The notes under the pieces are model-generated. The model was not told where the DNA came from. It searched no databases and saw nothing but the letters and a program-made list of their open reading frames with translations. The translations under genes were made by a program, and so were the position numbers. This document shows positions 1-8,193 of a stretch of 18,722 nucleotides of DNA, piece by piece (position 1 is the first letter of the stretch; each line of letters opens with the position of its first letter). The stretch is from Bacteroidales bacterium. Lineage in GTDB: Bacteria; Bacteroidota; Bacteroidia; Bacteroidales; WCHB1-69. The stretch lies in NCBI GenBank assembly GCA_017618435.1, contig JAFZUH010000211.1, positions 1 to 18,722 of the forward strand. The letters run 5' to 3'.

Positions 1-55
1 TCTTGAGAAGTGCCACCTGCGGTGGCGGAGGTGTTTGTTTTCTCTCAATTATTGC

Positions 56-91
56 AAAAAAAAACGAGAACTTCTTCTCAAGAAGTCCTCG
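56..91 (-). terminator. Rho-independent terminator of the T9SS cargo gene
   Basis: Read on the minus strand, a 12-bp stem (80-91 with 65-76, one G-U pair, 3-nt loop) is followed directly by a run of nine T (56-64). It lies 25 bases beyond the stop codon of the exported protein, the expected place for its terminator. Confidence 0.85.
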
Positions 92-115
92 CTTATAATC
101 ACATTTTTATTTTGT

Positions 116-1855
116 TTATCTTGCAATGGAAATTTTCTGTGTTTGAACTTTTCCGTTTTGACTTACTCTTAGCATATAGATTCCTGCTGTTAAATCATCT
201 ACTGCAATGGTAGAAGTTTGTTCGGTAATGGTGGTTGTTTTTACTGCTTGACCTATCAAGTTGTACAAAGTTGCAACAGCAACACCATTTTCTCCTAAAC
301 GGATATTGATTTGATCTTTTGCAGGATTTGGATAGATAGCAATTGAAGAAACACTTGCCTCATTTATACTTGTAGTAGGATCAGCAACAAAATATCCTGT
401 AAATGTTGTAGGTTCGTGTACTTCTACTGTTCTTGGATTATTAGTATCTCCGTCATTCCAGTGGTCAAATTTGTATCCGTTTTTTGCAACGGCTTGGATA
501 GTTGCCATAGGATTTGCTGTTGTTGGCTGTTTTACCACTCCACATTTGCCCATATTTGTATCTGCAGATACAGCCTTTATCTCTATAATAGCATCTGAAC
601 CGACAGAAACCTTAAATGCAAACATCGGCATAATATAGTGGTATGGAACGTATGCACCGTTCCAGAAACTTGAAGCATAAGTCGAATAATTATATCTTAT
701 ATCTCTATGTTCTGCACATTTGCTGTTAACCCCATCACCATTATCCAAAGTTCTTATATAACCTTGTGTATTTGCTGTCAAGTGGCAATAAGGTATTTCC
801 ATATTATTGAAATAACATGTGTCATATATCCATTTCTGTTGGTCTATATTCCATGCTTTCTTTTCAATAGTGTCATTCAAATCGTATTGATAGCCCGGCA
901 AGAATTCCAACATAAATGAAACAACATAACCTGCTTCCACTTCAAAAGGTTCCGACATATTTAATCTACGACCTCTATATCCCGTATATCCCAAATCAGA
1001 ATAAGTGGTGTCTGTTTTTGTATTGAGAATATAGTCATACACTTTCATCGGTTTAACTATTGCTTTGGGTCTTGTGGAAACACCTTTTGCATTAGCAGGG
1101 TCGGCTATACGTTGCCAACCTGGAGTTACCATTTTTACACCTGCATATTCTCCACTTGAATAATAGGCACTTACATAGTCCCAATCTGCACTTCCGCTTC
1201 CTGGACGCATGCCTGGTTTTTTATTTGCAATATCGTAAGCACTATATTGCATCATATACACTCTCAAAGTATCAGGATTGTCATGTACGGTATCATTATA
1301 CATACCGGCACGATAACGCATATAAAGTATAAGAGAGTCTATTCTGTAATTTAAGAACTTATCGTTAGTGTTACCTGCTTCTTCATAGAACAATTGCTGG
1401 TCAAACATAGCACTGAATGCTTTTGAATAAGGGTCAAAAGTATAACCTATTTTTGCAAAAGTAGGTCTCTCTATAATACAAGAATCCCCTCCTGTTGAAG
1501 CGGGAAGACCGGGGAATGTTCTTTGGGCAAGAACTATAGTATCCGGAAAAATTTCTATACTACCGCCATCCCATTTTAAACTGTCTTCACTTGCATAATT
1601 GACAGCATAATCCCAAGAACCCATCCATGCAAATGGGGTATAATTGGATTTGTGTACAAATTTTTTGTCCAAATAATTGGCATAAGGGTTAGCCACAACA
1701 GCCGTAGGAGCGTCAAGCACTGCTCTTGCTTGGGCTGCAGCAGAATAAGATGGAGCCGGCAATGGCATAATTGTAGATTGTGATGCATTTTGCGGTTGTG
1801 CATTCAAGGCCACCACACCGGCAATCACGGTAATCAATGATAATATCTTTTTCAT
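116..1855 (-). CDS. Exported protein with T9SS type A C-terminal sorting domain
   Basis: A 579-residue exported protein of unknown function. Residues 1-19 (MKKILSLITVIAGVVALNA) form a signal peptide for Sec export to the periplasm. Residues 20 to about 420 match no domain I recognise; they are rich in Tyr, Asp and Asn, as in secreted adhesin-like or carbohydrate-active proteins. Residues about 422-495 resemble a divergent InlB B-repeat/Flg_new module (GYKFDHWNDGDTNNPRTV). Residues about 496-579 are a T9SS sorting domain, with the typical IYPNPAKDQINI start, a YNLIGQ core and a TAGIYMLRV strand near the end. By family knowledge, such domains take the protein through the type IX secretion channel and are removed as it is released or anchored. 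The gene has its own terminator and a candidate -7 box, so it is probably monocistronic. The T9SS call is secure; the role of the N-terminal 400 residues is unknown. Confidence 0.88.
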   Translation of the reverse strand: MKKILSLITVIAGVVALNAQPQNASQSTIMPLPAPSYSAAAQARAVLDAPTAVVANPYANYLDKKFVHKSNYTPFAWMGSWDYAVNYASEDSLKWDGGSIEIFPDTIVLAQRTFPGLPASTGGDSCIIERPTFAKIGYTFDPYSKAFSAMFDQQLFYEEAGNTNDKFLNYRIDSLILYMRYRAGMYNDTVHDNPDTLRVYMMQYSAYDIANKKPGMRPGSGSADWDYVSAYYSSGEYAGVKMVTPGWQRIADPANAKGVSTRPKAIVKPMKVYDYILNTKTDTTYSDLGYTGYRGRRLNMSEPFEVEAGYVVSFMLEFLPGYQYDLNDTIEKKAWNIDQQKWIYDTCYFNNMEIPYCHLTANTQGYIRTLDNGDGVNSKCAEHRDIRYNYSTYASSFWNGAYVPYHYIMPMFAFKVSVGSDAIIEIKAVSADTNMGKCGVVKQPTTANPMATIQAVAKNGYKFDHWNDGDTNNPRTVEVHEPTTFTGYFVADPTTSINEASVSSIAIYPNPAKDQINIRLGENGVAVATLYNLIGQAVKTTTITEQTSTIAVDDLTAGIYMLRVSQNGKVQTQKISIAR

Positions 1856-1936
1856 TTTTTTATAATTTTAAATTATTCAACAATATTATTTTTCTTTTGT
1901 TTCTATTGCACAAAATATGCTATAGATTTCATTTGG

Positions 1937-1944
1937 CAAAGATA
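1937..1944 (-). promoter_or_regulatory. Candidate Bacteroidota -7 box for the T9SS cargo gene
   Basis: On the minus strand this reads TATCTTTG, an exact match to the TAnnTTTG -7 consensus of the Bacteroidota housekeeping sigma factor. It lies 81 bases upstream of the ATG at 1855. I see no good TTG at -33, so the call rests on the -7 box alone. Confidence 0.45.
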
Positions 1945-2033
1945 CTGAAAAAAAAGACATATCTTTACGTTATTTTTGAAAAATTTTTTAATTTTATTTT
2001 CAAAAAAACTTAACTATCTGATTATAAATTAAT

Positions 2034-3902
2034 TTATAGTATATCAAAACATCGTTTTACAAACTTATCCAAGGCTTCGCCTGCCAACATTTGGTGAGAA
2101 AGTTTTGCCAAATCGAACAATTGTGCAGTTTTTTCTTTACGTTTTTCATCATTTGTTTCCGCCAAAAGGTTTGCAATCAAATCATGGTTGGTATTAATCA
2201 CCAAATTATAATGCAGCATATCGTTGTTCATAAACGAATTTGTTGCAGCCATTTTTTGCATATCCGCCCAACGTCTCATAAATTCAGGTTGGGTGATAAG
2301 TACGGGAACGTCATCGTTGGACAGATTTTCCAATTGTACGGTAAATTTTGTTTTGTCGGCAATTTCTTCAAACAAGTTTTTCAATGTTTCTTCTTCGCTT
2401 TTGGACAATTTTGAAGGCAAAACTTCTTCTTTTACAATTAATTTGTCCATTACATCGGCATCAACACGCGTAAAAGAACATTTTTCCAATTTTTGTTCCA
2501 AATAATTGACAAAGTGCATATCCAATACGCTGTCCATGCAAAGCACATCGTAACCTCTTGCTTTTGCTGTTTGTATCGGGGCATATTGTTCTTCAGGGTT
2601 GGTTGCATACAAAGCCACCACATTGCCGTCTTTGTTGGTTTGCAATGTTTCTATCTGATTGCGGTATTCGTCTATGGTAAAATATTTTCCGTCTGTATTT
2701 TTGAGCAATAGGAAATTTTGTGCTCTTTCGGAAAATTTTTCATCTGTCAAAACGCCATATTGCATAAATACTTTGATGTCGTCCCATTTCTTTTCAAAAT
2801 CTTCACGGTTGTTTTTGAACATATCTTCCAACTTGTCCGCCACTTTTTTGGTGATATGTGCAGCAATTTTTTTTACATTGGCATCGCTTTGCAGATAACT
2901 TCTGCTTACATTCAAAGGAATATCAGGAGAATCTATCACTCCGTGCAGCAACATCAGAAATTCCGGCACAATACCTTCCAATTGGTCGGTAATATACACC
3001 TGATTGCAATACAATTGTATTTTGTTCTTTTGAATATCAACCTGTTGTTTTACTTTCGGGAAAGCCAACACCCCGGTAAGATTGAATGGGTAATCTATAT
3101 TAATATGTATATAGAACAAAGGCTGTTCAAAAGAGTAGGGATAAAGTTCCCGATAAAATTCATTGTAGTCTTCATCTTTGAGTTCAGAAGGATTTCTTTT
3201 CCACAACGGATTAATATTGTTAATAATTCGCGGTTGTTCAACTTCCACTTCTTTTTCGGCACCTTCCGGTTTTTCCCATTTTTTTTCGTCCCCGAAACGA
3301 ATAGGTACGGGCAGGAATTTGCAGTATTTTTTCAACATATTCAAAATACGCTGTTCTTCCAAAAACTCAAGAGCATCGTCTGCCAAATGCAGAATAATGT
3401 CGGTACCGCGTTCCGGTTTTTCGGTTTCTTCAATGGTAAATTCCGTAGAGCCATCGCATGTCCATCTGGCGGCTTTTGCATCTTTCTGATAAGAAAGGGT
3501 AAGTATTTCCACTTTGTCGGCCACCATAAACGAGGAATAGAAACCCAACCCGAAATGACCAATCAAAGAGGCGGCATCAACACCTTTGTATTTTTCCAAG
3601 AACTCGCTTGCCCCCGAAAATGCCACATTGTTGATATATTTTTCCACCTCATCAGCCGTCATCCCAATGCCATGGTCTGAAATGGTAAGCGTTTTGGCTT
3701 CTTTGTCTGTTTTTATTTCTATAGTCAAGTCGCCCAATTCACAATCTGCTTTACCTATGCTGACCAATGTCTGCAATTTTTTTGTTGCATCCACGGCATT
3801 TGACACCAATTCACGCAAAAATATTTCATTGTCAGAATATAAAAACTTTTTAATTATCGGAAACATATTTTCCGTCTGCATGCTTATATGACCACTTTTC
3901 AT
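2034..3902 (-). CDS. htpG: Molecular chaperone HtpG (HSP90 family)
   Basis: Cytosolic ATP-dependent chaperone of 622 residues, about the length of E. coli HtpG. The N-terminal GHKL ATPase shows every signature: ELVSNAVDA with catalytic Glu31 and Asn35, DHGIGMT with Asp76, the glycine-rich lid GHFGLGFYSSFMVADKV at 115-131, and a later RGTDIILHL. The middle domain follows (NPLWKRNPSEL, then PLNVSRSYLQ with the Arg that contacts the ATP gamma-phosphate in this family), and then the C-terminal dimerisation region. The start MKSGHISMQTENMFPIIKKFLYSD aligns with the usual HtpG N-terminus, which supports the ATG at 3902. HtpG helps refold or mature client proteins after stress. The gene stands alone on the minus strand. 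Its upstream region carries a palindrome and sigma-54-like element shared with grpE-dnaJ. No convincing terminator follows it; an AT-only palindrome overlaps the stop codon. Confidence 0.97.
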   Translation of the reverse strand: MKSGHISMQTENMFPIIKKFLYSDNEIFLRELVSNAVDATKKLQTLVSIGKADCELGDLTIEIKTDKEAKTLTISDHGIGMTADEVEKYINNVAFSGASEFLEKYKGVDAASLIGHFGLGFYSSFMVADKVEILTLSYQKDAKAARWTCDGSTEFTIEETEKPERGTDIILHLADDALEFLEEQRILNMLKKYCKFLPVPIRFGDEKKWEKPEGAEKEVEVEQPRIINNINPLWKRNPSELKDEDYNEFYRELYPYSFEQPLFYIHINIDYPFNLTGVLAFPKVKQQVDIQKNKIQLYCNQVYITDQLEGIVPEFLMLLHGVIDSPDIPLNVSRSYLQSDANVKKIAAHITKKVADKLEDMFKNNREDFEKKWDDIKVFMQYGVLTDEKFSERAQNFLLLKNTDGKYFTIDEYRNQIETLQTNKDGNVVALYATNPEEQYAPIQTAKARGYDVLCMDSVLDMHFVNYLEQKLEKCSFTRVDADVMDKLIVKEEVLPSKLSKSEEETLKNLFEEIADKTKFTVQLENLSNDDVPVLITQPEFMRRWADMQKMAATNSFMNNDMLHYNLVINTNHDLIANLLAETNDEKRKEKTAQLFDLAKLSHQMLAGEALDKFVKRCFDIL

Positions 3903-3941
3903 ATATTTTTCCTTTTATTTAAATTATTTTGCACTAATAAA

Positions 3942-3983
3942 AACAAAAGTTGTGCCGAAATGCCAAAACTGACATTTTGTCAG
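3942..3983 (-). promoter_or_regulatory. htpG promoter module: palindrome plus sigma-54-like element
   Basis: On the minus strand, the inverted repeat CTGACA-N3-TGTCAG (3983-3969) is followed after 11 bases by CGGCACAACTTTTGTT (3957-3942). That 16-mer fits the -24/-12 layout of sigma-54 promoters (TGGCACGN4TTGCW), with the GG and a TTG in the right phase and the -12 C replaced by T. The module ends 39 bases before the htpG ATG. A near copy precedes grpE (8924-8966). The sequence similarity is direct observation; assignment to sigma-54 and to a heat-shock regulator is inference. Confidence 0.55.
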
Positions 3984-4005
3984 CATTAGGTAGACAAAAA
4001 TTCTA

Positions 4006-4035
4006 TTGACAATATCTAAAAATATGTTATCTTTG
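4006..4035 (+). promoter_or_regulatory. Promoter of the cobalamin riboswitch transcript
   Basis: TTG at 4006-4008, a 19-base spacer, then TATCTTTG at 4028-4035. This fits the Bacteroidota consensus TTG-N19-TAnnTTTG in both boxes and spacing. Transcription would start around 4041, at the beginning of the riboswitch. Confidence 0.75.
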
Positions 4036-4039
4036 CAGG

Positions 4040-4215
4040 TGAATTTGGTTCATCTTAACGATGATTAAAAGGGAATCAGGTGTAAATCCTGAACAGTCCC
4101 GCTGCTGTAAGCTCTTTGCAAGTCAAATCCAAACAAATGCCACTGTTTGCACAACAAATGGGAAGGCGGATTTGATGGAGCAAGTCAGAAGACCTGCCAA
4201 GTTTGGTTTTATCAA
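4040..4215 (+). promoter_or_regulatory. Cobalamin (B12) riboswitch
   Basis: The conserved core elements appear in order. GGGAATCAGGTGTAAATCC (4071-4089) is followed by ACAGTCCCGCTGCTGTAA (4093-4110) and a stem CAAATCC/GGATTTG (4124-4130 with 4168-4174). GCCACTG then lies opposite GGGAAGGC, and the B12 box AGTCAGAAGACCTGCC sits at 4183-4198. Outer ends are approximate. In this family cobalamin binding shuts down the downstream uptake genes, so the BtuB/BtuG pair would be expressed when B12 is scarce. A small hairpin (4217-4233) follows the B12 box, but no U-run follows it, so the expression platform cannot be decided and control of translation is at least as likely as termination. Confidence 0.93.
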
Positions 4216-4306
4216 CGCTTTCGAGGAAAAGGCTTGAAAAATAACATTCTATGCAATTTTTCACTATCTTTTGAAAGCTGTTTTGTCTAAATGTCAAAAT
4301 AGTGAT

Positions 4307-6316
4307 ATGATATTGTCAGAAAAAAAAATTTGTATGGTTTTGCTTTTGTTGTGCCATTTTGGTAGCAGCATAGCCCAAGATACGCTTACACAACAAACGC
4401 TAAAAGAAATTAGTGTTGAGGCAAAATCGCAACATACAGCAATATCTTCACAAACACCCTTACAAATTATTGACAGACAAAAAATAGAACAAATCAACGC
4501 AGGACAGTTGTCTGATATTGCCAAACAACTTTCGGGTGTGGTTTTAAAAGACTACGGCGGCATTGGTGGCATAAAAACCATTTCGGCACGAGGTTTGGGC
4601 AGTCAATTTTCCACTTTGTCAATAGATGGTTTTGCCGTAGGCGATTGCCAAAACGGACAACCTGACGTAGGGCGTTTTTGTGTGGCAAATGTGGAACAAA
4701 TCAGTTTTGCCAACGGACAAATTGACGATATTTTTCAACCGGCACGCCTCTTGGCATCGGGCAATGTGTTAAACATACAAACAGCCCGCCCCCGATTCAA
4801 CAACAAAAAAACAAACCTGAAAATCTCTCTGGATGTGGGTTCATTTGCCCTTTTTAATCCAAGTTTGATTATCGAACAAAAAATTTCGCCTAAAATAGAT
4901 ATTTCTTTGCAAGCCAACTATATACAATCTGATGGAGATTATCCTTACACCGTTTATTACACCAACAGCAAAAAAGACAGCAGTGCAACTTTCAAACGCC
5001 GGCATTCCGCTGTCAAAAGAACCAATATTGAGGCTAATTTGTTTTATAATATAACTCAAAAACAATATTTTACAACAAAGATTCATTATTACAATGCCAT
5101 TCAGGAATTGCCGGGTCCTGTTATTTTTTACAAAGAAAACACCGGCTCGGAAAACACTTGGGACCAATCCGCATTGTTACAAATCCACTATTTGAACAAA
5201 ATAACGGAAAAACTTCAATTGCAAATAAACGGCAAACTATATACAACATCTAATATTTATGAAGATACGGCTTATCAAAACAGTGCGGGCTTTTTGCATC
5301 ACCATTTCAGACAATCGGAATACTATTTGTCAGGAACATTGTTGGTTCACCCTATCCATTGGCTGAAAATATCTTATGCGACAGATTATTTTTATAACAG
5401 ACTTATATCCAATATAGAACAAAGTGCGGAAGTTGCCCGACATTCGTGGCTCAACGCCGTATCGGGCAATCTCTGTTTTGAACATGTAAACATTTCTGCA
5501 ACAGCATTATATAGTTTGTATAGTGAAGATGTTCTCAAAAACTTTTCCAAAGCCTACTATCATTTTTCGCCCTATTTCGGTATTTCTTACAAGCCATTCA
5601 AAAACATAGATTTACGATTCCGATATTTTATAAAACAAAATTATCGCCTTCCCAATTTTAACGAATGTTATTATACTGCCTTATCAAGAAACTTAAAACC
5701 CGAAAAGGCATTGCAAAACAACGTGGGCATTACATTTGACACAAAGATTGAAAACAGACATACTCACCACTTGTCTTTTTCATTAGACGCTTATTACAAT
5801 CGTGTAAGCAACAAAATTGTTGCTATTCCACGGCAAAGCCTTTATCTTTGGTCTATGCAAAATATCGGCTTGGTTTCCATTGCGGGAATAGAGGCAAGGG
5901 CAAATATGTGTTTCGGTCTTGCCCAATCGGTGCAATTGGAAATAAACATGAATTATACTTATCAACAGGCAATAGATATAACTGATAAAAAATCAAAAAC
6001 ATACAATCAACAAATACCCTATACACCCCAACATTCGGCAACGGCAGATTTGTTTTTGTCTTCAAAAATTGTGGACTTCGGGTACAATATTGTTTTTGTA
6101 GGCAATCGCTACCGTTTAGCCCAAAACACAGCCAACAATTTAGTAAAATGGTATGTTGATCAAGGTATTACGATTTCTAAAGTGGTAGATTTGAAAAAAG
6201 GATACTTAAAACTGCTTGGACAAATTTTAAATTTGTTCAATGTTCAATATGAAATAGTAAACAATTATCCTATGATGGGAAGAAATTATAAATTAAAAAT
6301 ATTGTATAACTTTTAA
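4307..6316 (+). CDS. btuB: BtuB-type TonB-dependent outer-membrane receptor for cobalamin
   Basis: Outer-membrane receptor that would import cobalamin or related corrinoids using energy from TonB-ExbBD. I chose the ATG at 4307 (669 residues); the frame is open from a TTG at 4271, but only the ATG gives a clean signal peptide, MILSEKKICMVLLLLCHFGS with likely cleavage after SIA (residue 23). A TonB-box-like EISVEAK follows at 34-40, a plug domain at about 42-162 (ARGLGSQFSTLSIDG, then DCQNGQPDVGRF), and a beta-barrel ending in a terminal Phe (ILYNF), as outer-membrane barrels do. There is no N-terminal carboxypeptidase-regulatory domain, so it is not a SusC type. Substrate assignment rests on the riboswitch just upstream and the BtuG-like lipoprotein 13 bases downstream. 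No clear Shine-Dalgarno precedes the start, which is common in this phylum. Confidence 0.88.
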   Translation: MILSEKKICMVLLLLCHFGSSIAQDTLTQQTLKEISVEAKSQHTAISSQTPLQIIDRQKIEQINAGQLSDIAKQLSGVVLKDYGGIGGIKTISARGLGSQFSTLSIDGFAVGDCQNGQPDVGRFCVANVEQISFANGQIDDIFQPARLLASGNVLNIQTARPRFNNKKTNLKISLDVGSFALFNPSLIIEQKISPKIDISLQANYIQSDGDYPYTVYYTNSKKDSSATFKRRHSAVKRTNIEANLFYNITQKQYFTTKIHYYNAIQELPGPVIFYKENTGSENTWDQSALLQIHYLNKITEKLQLQINGKLYTTSNIYEDTAYQNSAGFLHHHFRQSEYYLSGTLLVHPIHWLKISYATDYFYNRLISNIEQSAEVARHSWLNAVSGNLCFEHVNISATALYSLYSEDVLKNFSKAYYHFSPYFGISYKPFKNIDLRFRYFIKQNYRLPNFNECYYTALSRNLKPEKALQNNVGITFDTKIENRHTHHLSFSLDAYYNRVSNKIVAIPRQSLYLWSMQNIGLVSIAGIEARANMCFGLAQSVQLEINMNYTYQQAIDITDKKSKTYNQQIPYTPQHSATADLFLSSKIVDFGYNIVFVGNRYRLAQNTANNLVKWYVDQGITISKVVDLKKGYLKLLGQILNLFNVQYEIVNNYPMMGRNYKLKILYNF

Positions 6317-6329
6317 AATTTATCGAAAA

Positions 6330-7385
6330 ATGAAAAAATTATTGATTTCACTAAGCATGTTATTGGTTTTAGTTGCATGCAAAAAAGAAAACAAAGAAAA
6401 TCCTGAAGGCAGCAATGCCCTCGAAGAAAATTCACCTTACACCTACATTTATGTTCTCAACCAAGGAGCGATGGGAGACAACAATGCTTCTTTGGATAGA
6501 ATTGCTTTACAAACAGGAGAAGTGGAAAACGACATTTTTGCCAAAACAAACTCACGCAATTTAGGTGATGTTGCCAACGATATAATTCTATATGGCAGCA
6601 AAATGTATATTGTTGTAAACAATTCAAATACAATAGAAATTGTTAATCCTCAAACCGCTCAATCTATCCAACAAATATCGTTGGCAGACAAACAACCGCG
6701 ATATATTTTTCCCTACAATGGTTTTGTTTATGTAAGTTGCTATAGTGATGAAATTGTAGAAATAGACACTACAACATACACGATAACAAGAACTTGCAAT
6801 GTTGGCAAAGACCCCGAAGAACTTGTGATAACAAACAACAAATTATACGTTACCAATTCTGGTGGATTGGATTTCCCAAACTACGACTCTACTATTTCTA
6901 TAGTGGGAATGTCTAATTTTCAAGAAGAAAAGAAATTGACCGTTGGTCTCAATCCTGCTAAAATTGCAGATATGGGCAATGGAAAATTGTTGGTTTTATG
7001 CAATGGAAATTATAGTACAATACCCGCCTTTTTGGCAGTAGTGGATATCAATACCGAAGCAATTACAAAATTAACATACAGTTGTTCCAACTTTATGATT
7101 TTCAACAATTATGTTTATTGCTATGATTTTGATTGGAATACGTATCAAGCCGTTTATTTCAAGATAAATATAAATTCTTTGGAAAAAGAAAGTCTTATCT
7201 TGAATGGCGGAGGTTCTATAGTTAGCCCTTATCATATTGCCATCAACCCGTCTAACGGCAATATTTATGTATCCGATTCACAAAATTTCAGAAGCAATGG
7301 CGATATAAATTGTTTCACCTCCACAGGTACATTTAATTATAAAAAAGAATGTGGCATAGGAGCATCAAAAATAGTTTTTTGGTAG
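6330..7385 (+). CDS. BtuG-like surface beta-propeller lipoprotein
   Basis: A 351-residue lipoprotein with lipobox LVAC (Cys17), followed by a charged KKENKEN stretch like the surface-export signals described in Bacteroidota lipoproteins. The rest is built of repeated YncE/DUF5074-type blades, for example NDIILYGSKMYIVVNN, PRYIFPYNGFVYVSCY, PEELVITNNKLYVTNS and PYHIAINPSNGNIYVSDS, suggesting a six- or seven-bladed beta-propeller. In gut Bacteroides, BtuG is a lipoprotein of this architecture that sits on BtuB and binds B12 with extreme affinity. Position directly behind a riboswitch-controlled BtuB makes the same role likely here. Sequence alone does not prove B12 binding. Other B12 genes usual in such loci are absent; a probable terminator and infC follow. 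Confidence 0.78.
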   Translation: MKKLLISLSMLLVLVACKKENKENPEGSNALEENSPYTYIYVLNQGAMGDNNASLDRIALQTGEVENDIFAKTNSRNLGDVANDIILYGSKMYIVVNNSNTIEIVNPQTAQSIQQISLADKQPRYIFPYNGFVYVSCYSDEIVEIDTTTYTITRTCNVGKDPEELVITNNKLYVTNSGGLDFPNYDSTISIVGMSNFQEEKKLTVGLNPAKIADMGNGKLLVLCNGNYSTIPAFLAVVDINTEAITKLTYSCSNFMIFNNYVYCYDFDWNTYQAVYFKININSLEKESLILNGGGSIVSPYHIAINPSNGNIYVSDSQNFRSNGDINCFTSTGTFNYKKECGIGASKIVFW

Positions 7386-7411
7386 AATTTGCCTTTGTAT
7401 AATCTTGAAAA

Positions 7412-7478
7412 TTAAGCCCGATTCAGTGAAAAAACTAAGGTTTTAAGTCATAAAATCAGGCTTAAATTATTGTTTTTT
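7412..7478 (+). terminator. Probable terminator of the B12 uptake operon
   Basis: TTAAGCCCGATT (7412-7423) pairs with AATCAGGCTTAA (7454-7465) with one mismatch. The roughly 30-base loop can form a smaller AAAAC/GTTTT stem, and a T-run follows at 7473-7478. The long loop and the 7-base gap before the T-run weaken the call. Confidence 0.5.
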
Positions 7479-7510
7479 CAGCATTTGATAATTTTTTTGT
7501 TGTCAAATGC

Positions 7511-7539
7511 TTGATATATTGTTTTTTTTTATACTTTTG
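7511..7539 (+). promoter_or_regulatory. Promoter of the infC-rpmI-rplT operon
   Basis: TTG at 7511-7513, 18-base spacer, then TACTTTTG at 7532-7539, a full match to TAnnTTTG. It would give a leader of roughly 35 bases before the infC start. Confidence 0.6.
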
Positions 7540-7570
7540 CACGGCAAAAAATTAAGTATTAATTAAAGAT

Positions 7571-7583
7571 AGGAGACAGCATT
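7571..7583 (+). promoter_or_regulatory. Shine-Dalgarno and AUU start codon of infC
   Basis: AGGAG at 7571-7575, a 5-base spacer, then ATT at 7581-7583 in frame with IF3. No in-frame ATG lies between here and the conserved YRINREI segment, and the next in-frame GTG (7689) would cut into the IF3 N-domain. AUU is the known start of E. coli infC, where IF3 itself discriminates against it and so controls its own synthesis. Confidence 0.82.
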
Positions 7584-8141
7584 ATAGCAACAAACAATCC
7601 TCGCCCCAATAATGTCGGGCGAAAAAGCGGAGCAGATGATTCTGCTTATAGAATAAATAGAGAAATAGATGCCCCAATTGTAAGAATAGTGGGTGAAGAT
7701 GTAGAAACACGCATAGTTCCAATCAAAGAGGCTATGCAGTTGGCAACAAAAATGGAAGTGGATTTGGTGGAAATATCCCCCATGGCCAATCCTCCGGTTT
7801 GCAAACTGATGAACTATCAAAAGTTTCTTTATGAACAAAAAAAGAAACAAAAAGAAATCAAAGCCAAATCGGTAAAAATAGTTGTTAAAGAAATACGTTT
7901 GGGACCCAATACCGATGAGCATGATTTTAAATTTAAGGTAAAACATGCCATTGATTTCTTGCAAGACGGCAACAAAGTAAAAGTAGATGTTTTCTTTAGA
8001 GGACGTTCTATCGTATATAAAGACCAAGGAGAAGAAATGTTGAAAAATTTTGCGGACGCTTGTGCCGATTATGGCAAATTAGACCAAGAACCAAGATTGG
8101 AAGGCAAAAGAATGATAATTATTCTTTCTCCTAAAAAATAG
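7581..8141 (+). CDS. infC: Translation initiation factor IF-3 (AUU start)
   Basis: IF-3 binds the 30S subunit, checks start-codon and initiator-tRNA pairing, and keeps subunits apart. Starting at the ATT at 7581 gives 186 residues. A basic, Asn/Pro-rich leader (ATNNPRPNNVGRKSG) comes first. The N-domain follows (YRINREIDAPIVRIVGEDVE, then VDLVEISPMANPPVCKLMNY), then the basic linker (QKKKQKEIKAKS), then the C-domain (KEIRLGPNTDEHDFKFKV to EGKRMIIILSPKK). A conventional start search stops at GTG 7689 and loses 36 residues, including the conserved YRIN segment. It leads the classical infC-rpmI-rplT operon. The thrS gene often found just upstream in bacteria is absent here; the B12 operon takes that place. 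Confidence 0.95.
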   Translation: MIATNNPRPNNVGRKSGADDSAYRINREIDAPIVRIVGEDVETRIVPIKEAMQLATKMEVDLVEISPMANPPVCKLMNYQKFLYEQKKKQKEIKAKSVKIVVKEIRLGPNTDEHDFKFKVKHAIDFLQDGNKVKVDVFFRGRSIVYKDQGEEMLKNFADACADYGKLDQEPRLEGKRMIIILSPKK

Positions 8142-8193
8142 ACAAAAAACCAACCTATTTCAAATCAAAATATTAACATTAAAAAGAAAAGAA

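Noticed and set aside
12..26. Hairpin GCCACC-TGC-GGTGGC at the left edge
   Set aside because: It has no U-run directly behind it on either strand, and the sequence before it is outside the window, so terminator or repeat cannot be decided.
2023..2038. AT-only palindrome TATAAATTAATTTATA over the htpG stop codon
   Set aside because: It is too weak for a terminator stem and likely by chance at this base composition.
2718..3680. 320-codon open frame on the plus strand
   Set aside because: It lies wholly antisense to htpG, has Phe/Ile-rich low-complexity composition typical of the reverse of a Lys/Glu-rich gene, and no family resemblance.
4271..4306. TTG start giving 12 extra residues on the TonB receptor
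   Set aside because: The added residues precede a complete signal peptide, and the ATG at 4307 is a better start.
7689..7691. GTG as the start of infC
   Set aside because: It removes the conserved YRINREIDAPIVRIV segment and has no Shine-Dalgarno sequence, whereas the ATT at 7581 has one.
7563..8027. 154-codon open frame on the minus strand
   Set aside because: It is antisense to infC, which is certain; the translation is a low-complexity Phe/Tyr/Ile shadow.
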